A program made the translations under genes and the position numbers. Positions 49,346-56,005 of a DNA stretch of 64,000 nucleotides are shown here, one piece after another. The notes beneath the pieces are model-generated. The model did not search any database. It worked only from the letters and a program-made list of their open reading frames with translations, and was not told where the DNA came from. This DNA is from Wenxinia saemankumensis (GTDB taxonomy: Bacteria > Pseudomonadota > Alphaproteobacteria > Rhodobacterales > Rhodobacteraceae): positions 62,001 to 126,000 of the forward strand of contig NZ_FQYO01000005.1 in NCBI RefSeq assembly GCF_900141735.1, read 5' to 3'. Numbering within the stretch: position 1 is the first letter of the stretch; every line of letters begins with the position of its first letter.

Positions 49346-51706
49346 ATGAGCAGCACCCCCCTCAGCCAGCGGGCCGTGGCCGCGCGTCCCGCCCCCTATC
49401 TCGACGAGCTGAACCCCGCGCAGCGGGAGGCGGCCGAGACGCTGGAGGGGCCGGTCCTGATGCTGGCCGGCGCCGGCACCGGCAAGACCAAGGCCCTGAC
49501 CAGCCGCATCGTGCATCTGCTGGCCACCGGCACGGCGAAGCCGAACGAGATCCTCGCTGTCACCTTCACCAACAAGGCCGCGCGCGAGATGAAGCTGCGG
49601 GTCGGCCGGACGCTGGGCGAGGCGGTGGAGGGGATGCCCTGGCTCGGCACCTTCCATGCGGTCTGTGTCAAGCTGCTGCGCCGGCATGCCGAGCTCGCGG
49701 ATCTCAAGAGCAACTTCACGATCCTCGACAGCGACGACCAGATCCGCCTGATGAAGCAGCTCCTCGCCGCGGCGAACGTGGACGAGAAGCGCTGGCCGGC
49801 GCGGATGCTGGCCGGGATCATCGACGGCTGGAAGAACCGGGCCTGGACGCCGGAGCAGGTGCCCCCCGACGAGGCGAAGGCCTTCGACCGGCGGGGGGTG
49901 GAGTTCTACGCCGCCTACCAGGCCCGGCTGCGCGACCTGAACGCGGTCGATTTCGGCGACCTTCTGCTGCACGTCATCCGCATCTTCCGCGAGAACGAGG
50001 ACGTGCTCGCGCAGTACAGGCGCTGGTTCCGCTACATCCTCGTGGACGAGTATCAGGACACGAACGTCGCCCAGTACCTGTGGCTGCGCCTGCTGGCCGG
50101 CGGGCACCGGAACATCTGCTGCGTGGGCGACGACGACCAGTCGATCTACGGCTGGCGCGGCGCCGAGGTCGGCAACATCCTGCGCTTCGAGCAGGATTTC
50201 GAGGGGGCCAAGGTCGTCCGGCTGGAGCAGAACTACCGCTCGACGGGCCACATCCTCGCCGCCGCCTCGGGCGTGATCGCGTCGAACAAGGGCCGGCTGG
50301 GCAAGACGCTCTGGACCGACGGAGAGGACGGCGAGAAGGTCCGGCTGATCGGCCACTGGGACGGCGAGGAGGAGGCGCGCTGGATCGGCGAGCAGGTCGA
50401 GGATCTGCAGCGCGGCACGCGCGGGCTCGACCCGTTCGGGCTGGATTCGATGGCGATCCTCGTCCGCGCCTCGCACCAGATGCGGGCCTTCGAGGACCGG
50501 TTCCTGACGATCGGACTGCCCTACCGCGTGATCGGGGGGCCGCGCTTCTACGAGCGGCTCGAGATCCGCGACGCGATGGCCTATTTCCGCCTCGCCACCT
50601 CGCCGGACGACGACCTCGCCTTCGAGCGGATCGTGAACACGCCGAAACGCGGCCTCGGTGACAAGGCGGTGCAGACGATCCAGAAGACCGCCCGGTCGAA
50701 CGGCGTGAGCCTGCACGAGGGCGCGCGCCTCGCCGTGCAGGGCCAGCTGATCCGGGGCAAGGGCGCGGGCGAGCTGCGCGTGCTGGTCGAGGCGATCGAC
50801 CGCTGGCACGGGCAGGTCGTGGCCGAGGCCGACACCCATGTCGAACTGGCCGAGATGATCCTCGACGAGAGCGGCTACACGGGCATGTGGCAGGCCGACA
50901 AGACGCCCGAGGCGCCGGGCCGGCTCGAGAATCTCAAGGAACTGGTGAAGGCGCTCGAGAACTTCGACAACCTTCAGGGCTTCCTCGAGCATGTCGCACT
51001 CATCATGGACAACGAGAGCGAGGATTCGGAGGAGAAGGTCACGATCATGACCCTCCATGCCGCGAAGGGCCTCGAATTCCCCGTCGTCTTCCTGCCGGGC
51101 TGGGAGGACGGGCTCTTTCCGTCCCAGCGCAGCATGGACGAAAGCGGGCTCAAGGGACTCGAGGAGGAGCGGCGGCTGGCCTATGTGGGGATCACCCGCG
51201 CCGAGCGGCTCTGCACGATCAGTTTCGCGGGCAACCGCCGGGTCTACGGCCAGTGGCAGTCGCAGCTGCCCAGCCGGTTCATCGACGAACTGCCCGAGGC
51301 GCATGTCGAGGTGCTGACGCCGCCCGGCCTCTACGGGGGCGGCTACGGTGCGGCGGGCATGTCGGCCAGCGCCTCGCCGATCCTTCAGGGCCTCGCCGCG
51401 TCGAGCGTGCAGGAGCGGGCGAGCCGGGCGGATGTCTACAATTCGCCGGGCTGGAAGCGCCTGCAATCGAGGTCGGGCCAGCGGGGCATGGCGCAACCCC
51501 AGGAGGCCCGGGGCATCACGATCGATCTCGAGGCGAGTTCGTCCTTCTCCACCGGCGACCGGGTCTTTCACCAGAAGTTCGGCTACGGCGAGGTGATGGC
51601 GCTGGAGGGCGACAAGCTGGTGATCGAGTTCGACAAGGCGGGGACGAAGAACGTCGTCGCCCGCTTCGTCGTGCAGGCCGGTCAGGCGGACGACGTTCCG
51701 TTCTGA
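49346..51706 (+). CDS. uvrD: DNA helicase II (UvrD/PcrA type)
   Basis: A 786-aa 3'-5' superfamily 1A helicase that removes UvrC and the cut strand in excision repair and unwinds nicked DNA in mismatch repair. Motifs are in order: Q motif LNPAQREAA, Walker A LAGAGTGKTKALTSRI, motif II VDEYQDTN, motif III GDDDQSIYGWRGA, motif IV VRLEQNYRST, and motif V/VI TLHAAKGLEF and AYVGITRAERL. The C-terminal Tudor-like region ends FGYGEVMALEGDKLVIEF. An ATG 12 nt upstream is also possible. It is controlled by an exact SOS box, and its stop overlaps the next ATG by one nucleotide. Confidence 0.97.
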   Translation: MSSTPLSQRAVAARPAPYLDELNPAQREAAETLEGPVLMLAGAGTGKTKALTSRIVHLLATGTAKPNEILAVTFTNKAAREMKLRVGRTLGEAVEGMPWLGTFHAVCVKLLRRHAELADLKSNFTILDSDDQIRLMKQLLAAANVDEKRWPARMLAGIIDGWKNRAWTPEQVPPDEAKAFDRRGVEFYAAYQARLRDLNAVDFGDLLLHVIRIFRENEDVLAQYRRWFRYILVDEYQDTNVAQYLWLRLLAGGHRNICCVGDDDQSIYGWRGAEVGNILRFEQDFEGAKVVRLEQNYRSTGHILAAASGVIASNKGRLGKTLWTDGEDGEKVRLIGHWDGEEEARWIGEQVEDLQRGTRGLDPFGLDSMAILVRASHQMRAFEDRFLTIGLPYRVIGGPRFYERLEIRDAMAYFRLATSPDDDLAFERIVNTPKRGLGDKAVQTIQKTARSNGVSLHEGARLAVQGQLIRGKGAGELRVLVEAIDRWHGQVVAEADTHVELAEMILDESGYTGMWQADKTPEAPGRLENLKELVKALENFDNLQGFLEHVALIMDNESEDSEEKVTIMTLHAAKGLEFPVVFLPGWEDGLFPSQRSMDESGLKGLEEERRLAYVGITRAERLCTISFAGNRRVYGQWQSQLPSRFIDELPEAHVEVLTPPGLYGGGYGAAGMSASASPILQGLAASSVQERASRADVYNSPGWKRLQSRSGQRGMAQPQEARGITIDLEASSSFSTGDRVFHQKFGYGEVMALEGDKLVIEFDKAGTKNVVARFVVQAGQADDVPF

Positions 51707-52101
51707 TGCACAGCACGAATTATCGCGATACCCTGATCCTCCCGGCCGACGATTGCCGGGCCATGGCAAAGGCTCCCGACAAACCGGGCAGCGTGGCCGC
51801 CCTGCAGTACGACATGCTGATGTCAGCGCCATACGGTCACACCTCCGACGATCTGCTCGCCGCGGTGACCGGCATCCGGAGGGGTCTCTCCGAAGCGGAT
51901 CTGCCAGCGCTCCGCGACGAGCTCTTCTCGAAGGGGCAGCCCTGCCTGCGCGCGTCACCGCTGATGAAGACCCACGGCTGGGCTGCCCATTTCGATGGAT
52001 CGGGACGGATCGCGCTGCTCGATCCGACATCTGACGAAGTGGAGGATCTGGCGAAGCGTGAGGACATCACGGTGCTTCGCGGGATGCGGTCCAAGCGGTA
52101 G
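51706..52101 (+). CDS. DUF6157 family protein coupled to uvrD
   Basis: A 131-aa cytosolic protein. MHSTNYRDTLILPADDCR, then LQYDMLMSAPYGHTSDDLL, FSKGQPCLRASPLMKTHGW and the C-terminal VLRGMRSKR match DUF6157, a widespread family without known function. The ATG overlaps the uvrD stop (TGATG), so it should be made with UvrD and share its SOS control. Codon use is less GC-biased than in its neighbours, which hints at later acquisition. The conserved cysteine and basic C-terminus may be functional. Confidence 0.87.
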   Translation: MHSTNYRDTLILPADDCRAMAKAPDKPGSVAALQYDMLMSAPYGHTSDDLLAAVTGIRRGLSEADLPALRDELFSKGQPCLRASPLMKTHGWAAHFDGSGRIALLDPTSDEVEDLAKREDITVLRGMRSKR

Positions 52102-52286
52102 CGCGGCGCCTCGAGCTGGAGGGGCGGCTTTCGCCTCCGCCGGGTCGGGGCGCCCGGTGCGCGGAATGGCGGGTGCCTCGCCTCCGGGTTGCCGGGAGCT
52201 TGGCTGACCTTCTCGACGTTCGTGCCGGTCCGAGCCTCGCCCTGTGAATTGACGATCCGAAAGCTCCCTCCCTCCAGGACGCAAAA

Positions 52287-52406
52287 CGGCGACGGCCCGG
52301 GAGGAGGTGGGCCGTCGCCGCTCTGTGGTGCCGTCTCCGGGCCCGAGGGAGGAGGAAGGGCCGGGGCGGCGCTCGCGATGACCCGGGGAGGAGGAGGGGC
52401 CTCGCG
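52287..52406 (-). ncRNA. cuckoo RNA unit 5 with terminal terminator
   Basis: Three hairpins at 52374-52406, 52330-52370 and 52287-52320. The last has a perfect 12-bp stem (CGGCGACGGCCC outer sequence) and is followed on the minus strand by TTTTG, so it both shows the loop motif and acts as the intrinsic terminator of the whole transcript. Confidence 0.75.
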
Positions 52407-52425
52407 GATCCCGGGGCCGGAGCGC

Positions 52426-52546
52426 GCGGGCCGCACCCGGGAGGAGGTGGGTGCAGCCCGCGGTCCGTCTGGCACGTCCCGGCCCGAGGGAGGAGGAAAG
52501 GGCCGGTCCGCGCGTCCGCCGCGGCCCGAGGGAGGAGGAGGGCCGC
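52426..52546 (-). ncRNA. cuckoo RNA unit 4
   Basis: Three hairpins: 52521-52546 (stem GCGGCCC/GGGCCGC), 52479-52506 (CCGGCCC/GGGCCGG) and 52426-52461 (GCACCC/GGGTGC, extended by GCGGG/CCCGC). The motif spacing of 42 and 49 nt resembles the other units. It is preceded on the minus strand by GAGATACGCGG, a possible processing site. Confidence 0.72.
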
Positions 52547-52592
52547 CGCGTATCTCGTCGCCGGTTGCCCGCCCGGCTGCGGGAGGATCAGG

Positions 52593-52709
52593 GGCGGCAC
52601 CGTCCCGGGAGGAGGTGGGAGGCGCCGCCGCCTGTCCGTCACGCGTCCCGGCCCGAGGGAGGAGGAAGGGCCGGTCCGCTGCCGCGACTGGCCCGGGAGG
52701 AGGTGGGCC
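52593..52709 (-). ncRNA. cuckoo RNA unit 3
   Basis: Three hairpins: 52690-52709 (GGCCC/GGGCC), 52648-52674 (CCGGCCC/GGGCCGG) and 52593-52629 (outer GGCGGC/GCCGCC). The last stem needs a G-U pair that exists only in the minus-strand RNA. A decayed copy of the motif (GGGAGGATC on the plus strand, 52581-52589) follows it. Confidence 0.72.
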
Positions 52710-52769
52710 GCCGCGTATTCTGGTGCCGGTTGCCCGCCCGGCTGCGGGTCGTCCGATCGAGGGAGCAGG

Positions 52770-52933
52770 GGCGGCGCGCTCCGGGAGGAGGTGGAGGCGC
52801 CGCCGCCTGTCCGTCGTGTCGCCCGCACCGCCACCGCGTGGGCGACGGGCCGGGCTGGAGGCTCCCGGCCGAGGGAGGAGGAAGGCCGGTCGCCGATCCG
52901 CCTGGAGGCCCGAGGGAGGAGGAGGGGCGCTCC
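52770..52933 (-). ncRNA. cuckoo RNA unit 2
   Basis: Three hairpins: 52904-52933, 52865-52889 (CCGGCC/GGCCGG) and 52770-52804 (GGCGGCGC/GCGCCGCC with a bulge). A 45-nt insertion separates the last two. A near-copy of the motif (GGGAGCAGG, one base changed) lies just beyond at 52761-52769, so a further hairpin has probably decayed here. Confidence 0.72.
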
Positions 52934-52958
52934 GGCGGTATTCTGTGGCTGCGGGATC

Positions 52959-53090
52959 GGCGGCGCCCCCGGGAGGAGGTGGAGGCGCCGCCGCCCTGTC
53001 TGTCGCGTCCCGCCCGAGGGAGGAGGAAGGGCGGGCCGCGATCGTCCGGAGCCGGCGGGTCAGGGAGGAGGAAGACCCGGCCCGGCTCCG
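52959..53090 (-). ncRNA. cuckoo RNA unit 1, nearest the DUF1127 gene
   Basis: Three hairpins: 53047-53090 (15 pairs interrupted once, CGGAGCCGG outer), 53009-53035 (CCCGCCC/GGGCGGG, perfect) and 52959-52992 (12 positions, one of them a U-G pair in the minus-strand RNA and C-A on the plus strand). The first begins 8 nt after the DUF1127 stop codon. Confidence 0.75.
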
Positions 53091-53097
53091 TATCTCG

Positions 53098-53310
53098 TCA
53101 CTTCGCGACGGCCTGCAGGGCGATCGAACGGATCTGGCTGCGGGCGATGCCGAGGTCGGCGAGGTCGCGGTCGTTGAGGGCGCTCAGCTCGTTGAAGGTG
53201 GCGCGGTAGGTGCGGTGCTGGGCCCAGCGCTCGGTCAGGGCGGCACGGAATTCGGCGAATCCACCGGTGCGGAGGGCGCCGAGGGTGGTGGTGTTGGTCG
53301 CGTAAGCCAT
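53098..53310 (-). CDS. ccaF1: DUF1127 protein, CcaF1-like
   Basis: A 70-aa basic protein: MAYATNTTTLGALRTGGFAEF, then WAQHRTYRATFNELSALNDR and DLADLGIARSQIRSIA, the DUF1127 signature (FxELxxLxDRxLxDxGIxR). In R. sphaeroides the equivalent CcaF1 is an RNA-binding protein that influences maturation of the sRNAs encoded behind it; the same order here makes that role likely, by context. AGAGAGG lies 4 nt before the ATG. The gene name is given by position and family, not by proven orthology. It is transcribed leftwards, away from mrp, with a 396-bp divergent spacer. Confidence 0.85.
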   Translation of the reverse strand: MAYATNTTTLGALRTGGFAEFRAALTERWAQHRTYRATFNELSALNDRDLADLGIARSQIRSIALQAVAK

Positions 53311-53706
53311 CGTGGCCTCTCTTTCTGTCGTCTGCTCGCGGGGCGTCGTTCTGACGTCTCCCGCCGGTCTCTCTGGTTTCCCGCCGGAGCCGCTGCTAGG
53401 TCGGTGCGGTCCGGCGCGGCACCAATCGCGGCGCCGCTGTCGAGACCCAAACTATGCGAATGCTGCGCTTGCACAACGACCATCGCGGCAACGCTGCCAT
53501 GCAGAAAGTGCATATGCATGACTGACCTATTCTCGCGCGCATGTGCCTGATATTGCAGCGTTCCGAAAACGGCGATCGTCATACGTCTGTCATATACGCG
53601 TCTCTTCGGACACGGTTCCGGGGCGACCTGCAGGGCGGCGATCGAAAGGACGCGGGGTCACGGCGCCGGGCGCCTTGACCCGCCCGGAGCGGAAAGGAGG
53701 GCGCCG
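53311..53706. promoter_or_regulatory. AT-richer divergent control region between DUF1127 and mrp
   Basis: No gene is seen in these 396 bp. The part from about 53440 to 53600 is clearly less GC-rich than anything nearby and holds a perfect palindrome TGCATATGCA (53509-53518) next to ATGCA and TGCAT half-sites. Reading leftward, TTGTGC (53471-53476) and CATAGT (53451-53456) form a poor promoter-like pair, but their spacing is short. I would expect stress-sigma (RpoH-type) control, as for ccaF1, but cannot point to the element with certainty. Confidence 0.45.
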
Positions 53707-54825
53707 ATGAGCGTCACGCGGAACGACATCCTCGAATCGCTGTCGAAACTGTCGCTGCCCGATGGGGGCGATCCGGTCTCGGCCGACATGATCAGGGCCC
53801 TCTCGGTCGAAGGGGGCATCGTGCGATTCGTCATCGAAGCCCCCAGCCCCGAGGCCGCGCACGGGCTCGAGGCGCTGCGCCAGATCGCCGAGGCGCAGGT
53901 GAAGTCCCTGCCGGGGGTCGAGGCGGTCTCGGTCGTGCTGACGGCGCACGGACCCGCCGCGCCGAAGGCGGCACCGCGCGCATCGGGTGCCGGGGCGGGG
54001 GCAGGATCCGGCCAGGCACCGCAACTCAAGATCGGCGGCCACCCGACTCCGCAGCAGGGCGGTCCGGCCCGGGTGCCGGGCGTCGACCGGATCATCGCCA
54101 TCGGCTCGGGCAAGGGCGGGGTCGGCAAGTCGACGGTCTCGTCCAACCTCGCCGTCGCCCTCGCGCGCGAGGGACGGCGTGTCGGCCTGCTCGACGCCGA
54201 CATCTACGGCCCCTCGCAGCCGCGCATGATGGGCGTGAGCGAGCGGCCGAAATCGCCGGACGGCAAGCGAATCCTGCCGCTGCGGGCGCATGGCGTCACC
54301 ATGATGTCGATCGGCCTGATGATGGATCCGGGCAAGGCCGTGGTCTGGCGCGGCCCGATGCTGATGGGGGCGCTCCAGCAGATGCTGGGCCAGGTGGAAT
54401 GGGGCGAGCTCGACGTGCTGCTCGTCGACCTCCCGCCCGGGACCGGCGACGTGCAGCTGACCCTGTGCCAGCGCACGCAGCTGACCGGCGCCATCGTGGT
54501 CTCGACCCCGCAGGACGTGGCGCTGCTCGATGCGCGCAAGGCGATCGACATGTTCGCCACCCTGAACACGCCGCTGCTCGGCATGATCGAGAACATGTCT
54601 CTCTACATATGTCCCAATTGCGGGCACGAGGCGCATCTCTTCGGACATGGCGGCGTCGGGCAGGAAGCGGACAGGCTGGGCGTGCCGCTGCTGGGCGCCC
54701 TGCCGATCGACCTCGATACCCGGCTGGCCGGCGACGGCGGCACGCCCGTCGCGGCGGGCGAGGGGGCGATGGCGCGGGCCTATGCCCAGATCGCCCGCGG
54801 TCTGGTGGCGGGCGGCATGGCCTGA
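53707..54825 (+). CDS. mrp: Mrp/ApbC-type iron-sulfur cluster carrier ATPase
   Basis: A 372-aa P-loop protein that holds and delivers [4Fe-4S] clusters. An N-terminal MIP18-like domain (about 1-82) is joined by an Ala/Gly linker to the ATPase. The deviant Walker A reads [10 protein letters not shown], followed by [16 protein letters not shown] and [14 protein letters not shown]. The cluster-binding CPNCGHE (a CxxC pair) comes near the end. Length is standard. It stands alone between the hairpin array and the mraZ leader. Confidence 0.96.
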   Translation: MSVTRNDILESLSKLSLPDGGDPVSADMIRALSVEGGIVRFVIEAPSPEAAHGLEALRQIAEAQVKSLPGVEAVSVVLTAHGPAAPKAAPRASGAGAGAGSGQAPQLKIGGHPTPQQGGPARVPGVDRIIAIGSGKGGVGKSTVSSNLAVALAREGRRVGLLDADIYGPSQPRMMGVSERPKSPDGKRILPLRAHGVTMMSIGLMMDPGKAVVWRGPMLMGALQQMLGQVEWGELDVLLVDLPPGTGDVQLTLCQRTQLTGAIVVSTPQDVALLDARKAIDMFATLNTPLLGMIENMSLYICPNCGHEAHLFGHGGVGQEADRLGVPLLGALPIDLDTRLAGDGGTPVAAGEGAMARAYAQIARGLVAGGMA

Positions 54826-54852
54826 CCTCCCCTCTGTCTTCTCGAATCGGAC

Positions 54853-54883
54853 GCGGCCGGGATTCTCTGTGAGTCCCGGCCGC
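54853..54883 (+). terminator. stem-loop downstream of mrp
   Basis: A perfect 10-bp stem (GCGGCCGGGA / TCCCGGCCGC, 11-nt loop) begins 27 bp after the mrp stop. There is no U-tract. A second 8-bp stem (CCCGGCCC / GGGCCGGG, 54914-54937) follows. They probably mark the mrp 3' end. Confidence 0.45.
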
Positions 54884-54977
54884 GACTCGTCCGGGGCCCT
54901 GGATTCTGATGGACCCGGCCCGGATTCCGGGGCCGGGCGCCCGCGTCCCCCACCGTCTCCGCCAGAAAAATCGCGCG

Positions 54978-55034
54978 GCGGTTGCGTGGGCGGTCTTCCC
55001 CAGCCGCGCAACCGCTCACCGCAACATGTTGCGG
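54978..55034. other. inverted repeats including a 16-bp perfect palindrome
   Basis: A 9-bp inverted repeat GCGGTTGCG / CGCAACCGC (54978-54986 and 55007-55015) is followed by the perfect palindrome CCGCAACATGTTGCGG at 55019-55034. Both share the core TTGCG/CGCAA. The cluster lies about 150 bp before the predicted start of the mraZ leader RNA, so it may be a regulator site for that promoter. The remaining spacer, 55035-55185, holds no gene I can support. Confidence 0.5.
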
Positions 55035-55189
55035 CACCCTGGCTCAGGATACGGAAGATGATGCGTCAATCCGCCAGTCGCATGGCGGCCGAACTTGACG
55101 GCGAACGCTGTGGCCGACCGGTCAAACCGGGGGGCGGTCCAAGATTATCCCTAGGAATCCCGAAAATTCCCGGCTAATCATTTGTTCAT

Positions 55190-55410
55190 CGACGGAGGCC
55201 GACGACACCAAGGGGCAAGACGACAAAACAGACCCTGACGGAATGAGGCGGTTTCAACAGGCACCTCCTTCGATGACGACAAAATCCAGCGGGAACGCGA
55301 GCAGACACACCAATCCCCCCAGAGTGTCGCGCTTCGCTGGTCTCCCCCTCTTTCGGGAGTGAAGGCGGCGGATCGAACATTGGCAGCTGTTCGGTCCGCC
55401 GTTTTCGTTT
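55190..55410 (+). ncRNA. upsM: UpsM-like leader sRNA upstream of mraZ
   Basis: In R. sphaeroides the dcw cluster is preceded by a long leader whose first about 200 nt are released as the sRNA UpsM by termination before mraZ. The same layout is seen here: a TAATCA -10-like element (55175-55180), about 220 nt of AT-richer, non-coding sequence, and a strong terminator at 55367-55410. The RNA contains CACCTCCTT (55262-55270), identical to the anti-Shine-Dalgarno end of 16S rRNA. The 5' end is estimated from the putative promoter and could be off by tens of bases. Homology is by position and structure only. Confidence 0.65.
55367..55410 (+). terminator. intrinsic terminator in the mraZ leader
   Basis: A 13-bp stem GGCGGATCGAACA / TGTTCGGTCCGCC, with one U-G pair that is paired only in the plus-strand RNA, has an 8-nt loop and is followed by GTTTTCGTTT. 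It lies 47 bp before the mraZ start. Most transcripts should stop here, and dcw expression would need read-through or a second promoter. Confidence 0.85.
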
Positions 55411-55456
55411 GCGGCTTTCACTTTATCAACTTCGGGCGAATCGGGGAAGGGACCAG

Positions 55457-55999
55457 GTGGCAAGCGCGCACTTCACGGGGCAATTCCCCATGAAGATCGA
55501 CGGGAAGGGACGGATGAGCATTCCGGCCAAGTTCCGCGACGTGCTCCAGGCCAAGGACCCCGAGTACCTGAAGGCGGTGGCGGAAGGTAACGCCAAGGCG
55601 CAGCCGAGCTTCCAGCTGATCTACAGTCCCCATCTCGAGACGCATCTCGAAGCCTACTCGATGGATGGCTACGACCGCGTCGTCGAGAGCATCGAAGAGA
55701 TGGAGGCCGGCAGCGAGGAGCAGGAGATCGCGATGGCGACCCTCGCCAATTTCTCCGAGACGATCGAAATCATGGATGCCGGGCGGATCATCCTGCCCAA
55801 GTCGATCCGCGAAAGGGCGGGTTTCGACATGGACAAGGGCGAGGAGCTGATGCTGACCGGGTCGGTCACCCATTTCCGGATCTACACGATGCCCGCATGG
55901 GAGAATTACCAGGTCGAGCTGACCCGCAAGCTGGCGGCGCGCGGTGCGGGCTTCAACCCGATGACCCTGACCAACAGGAAGAAGGGCGCCGCTGCGTAA
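55457..55999 (+). CDS. mraZ: MraZ, division/cell-wall cluster regulator
   Basis: MraZ (180 aa) forms a ring that binds DNA repeats near its own promoter and is the first gene of the dcw cluster. Two SpoVT/AbrB-like halves are seen: FTGQFPMKIDGKGRMSIPAK with FRDVL, and TIEIMDAGRIILPKSIRERA, with the conserved GR residues. It starts with a GTG at 55457 after AAGGGA. It is longer than most MraZ (about 145-165 aa), mainly at the C-terminus. No clear set of its usual upstream GTGxG repeats is visible. Confidence 0.93.
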   Translation: MASAHFTGQFPMKIDGKGRMSIPAKFRDVLQAKDPEYLKAVAEGNAKAQPSFQLIYSPHLETHLEAYSMDGYDRVVESIEEMEAGSEEQEIAMATLANFSETIEIMDAGRIILPKSIRERAGFDMDKGEELMLTGSVTHFRIYTMPAWENYQVELTRKLAARGAGFNPMTLTNRKKGAAA

Positions 56000-56005
56000 C
56001 CTTGC

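Larger units (their letters stand above)
52287..53090 (-). ncRNA. array of 15 CCUCCUCCC hairpins (cuckoo/CcsR-type sRNAs) behind a DUF1127 gene
   Basis: Read on the minus strand, the region contains 15 exact copies of CCUCCUCCC, each held in the loop of a stem of 5-12 bp. Plus-strand motif positions are 53063, 53018, 52971, 52914, 52873, 52783, 52695, 52657, 52607, 52530, 52488, 52439, 52386, 52347 and 52299. Loops are constant while stems differ but still pair (for example CCGGCCC/GGGCCGG, CCCGCCC/GGGCGGG, GCACCC/GGGTGC, GGGTC/GACCC), so structure is under selection. Several stems contain G-U pairs only when read on the minus strand. The array starts 8 nt after the DUF1127 stop. This is the gene order of ccaF1-CcsR1-4 in R. 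sphaeroides, where stress-induced RNAs cut from the mRNA 3' part expose anti-Shine-Dalgarno-like loops. Targets here are unknown. Confidence 0.88.

Noticed and set aside
52287-53090. CRISPR array
   Set aside because: The constant element is only 9 nt, flanked by variable inverted repeats rather than by repeats of 25-40 nt and uniform spacers. No cas genes are present.
52287-53090. CsrB/RsmY-like sponge RNA on the plus strand with GGA loops
   Set aside because: G-U pairing, the terminal U-tract and the upstream DUF1127 gene all support the minus strand, and no plus-strand terminator is seen.
52189-53550. Long plus-strand open frames (for example 453 and 252 codons) across the hairpin array
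   Set aside because: They are translated repeats of GGAGGAGG (Gly/Arg/Glu-rich), with no ribosome site or family resemblance. The stems vary in ways that preserve base pairing, not protein sequence.
54780-55177. ORFs of 85 and 176 codons downstream of mrp
   Set aside because: They run through inverted repeats, have no plausible ribosome site or known family, and lie antisense or frame-shifted to the mrp end.
54838-55456. RNase P RNA gene in the mraZ leader
   Set aside because: The conserved GAAAGTCCGG-type core is missing on both strands; a terminator-ended leader RNA fits better.
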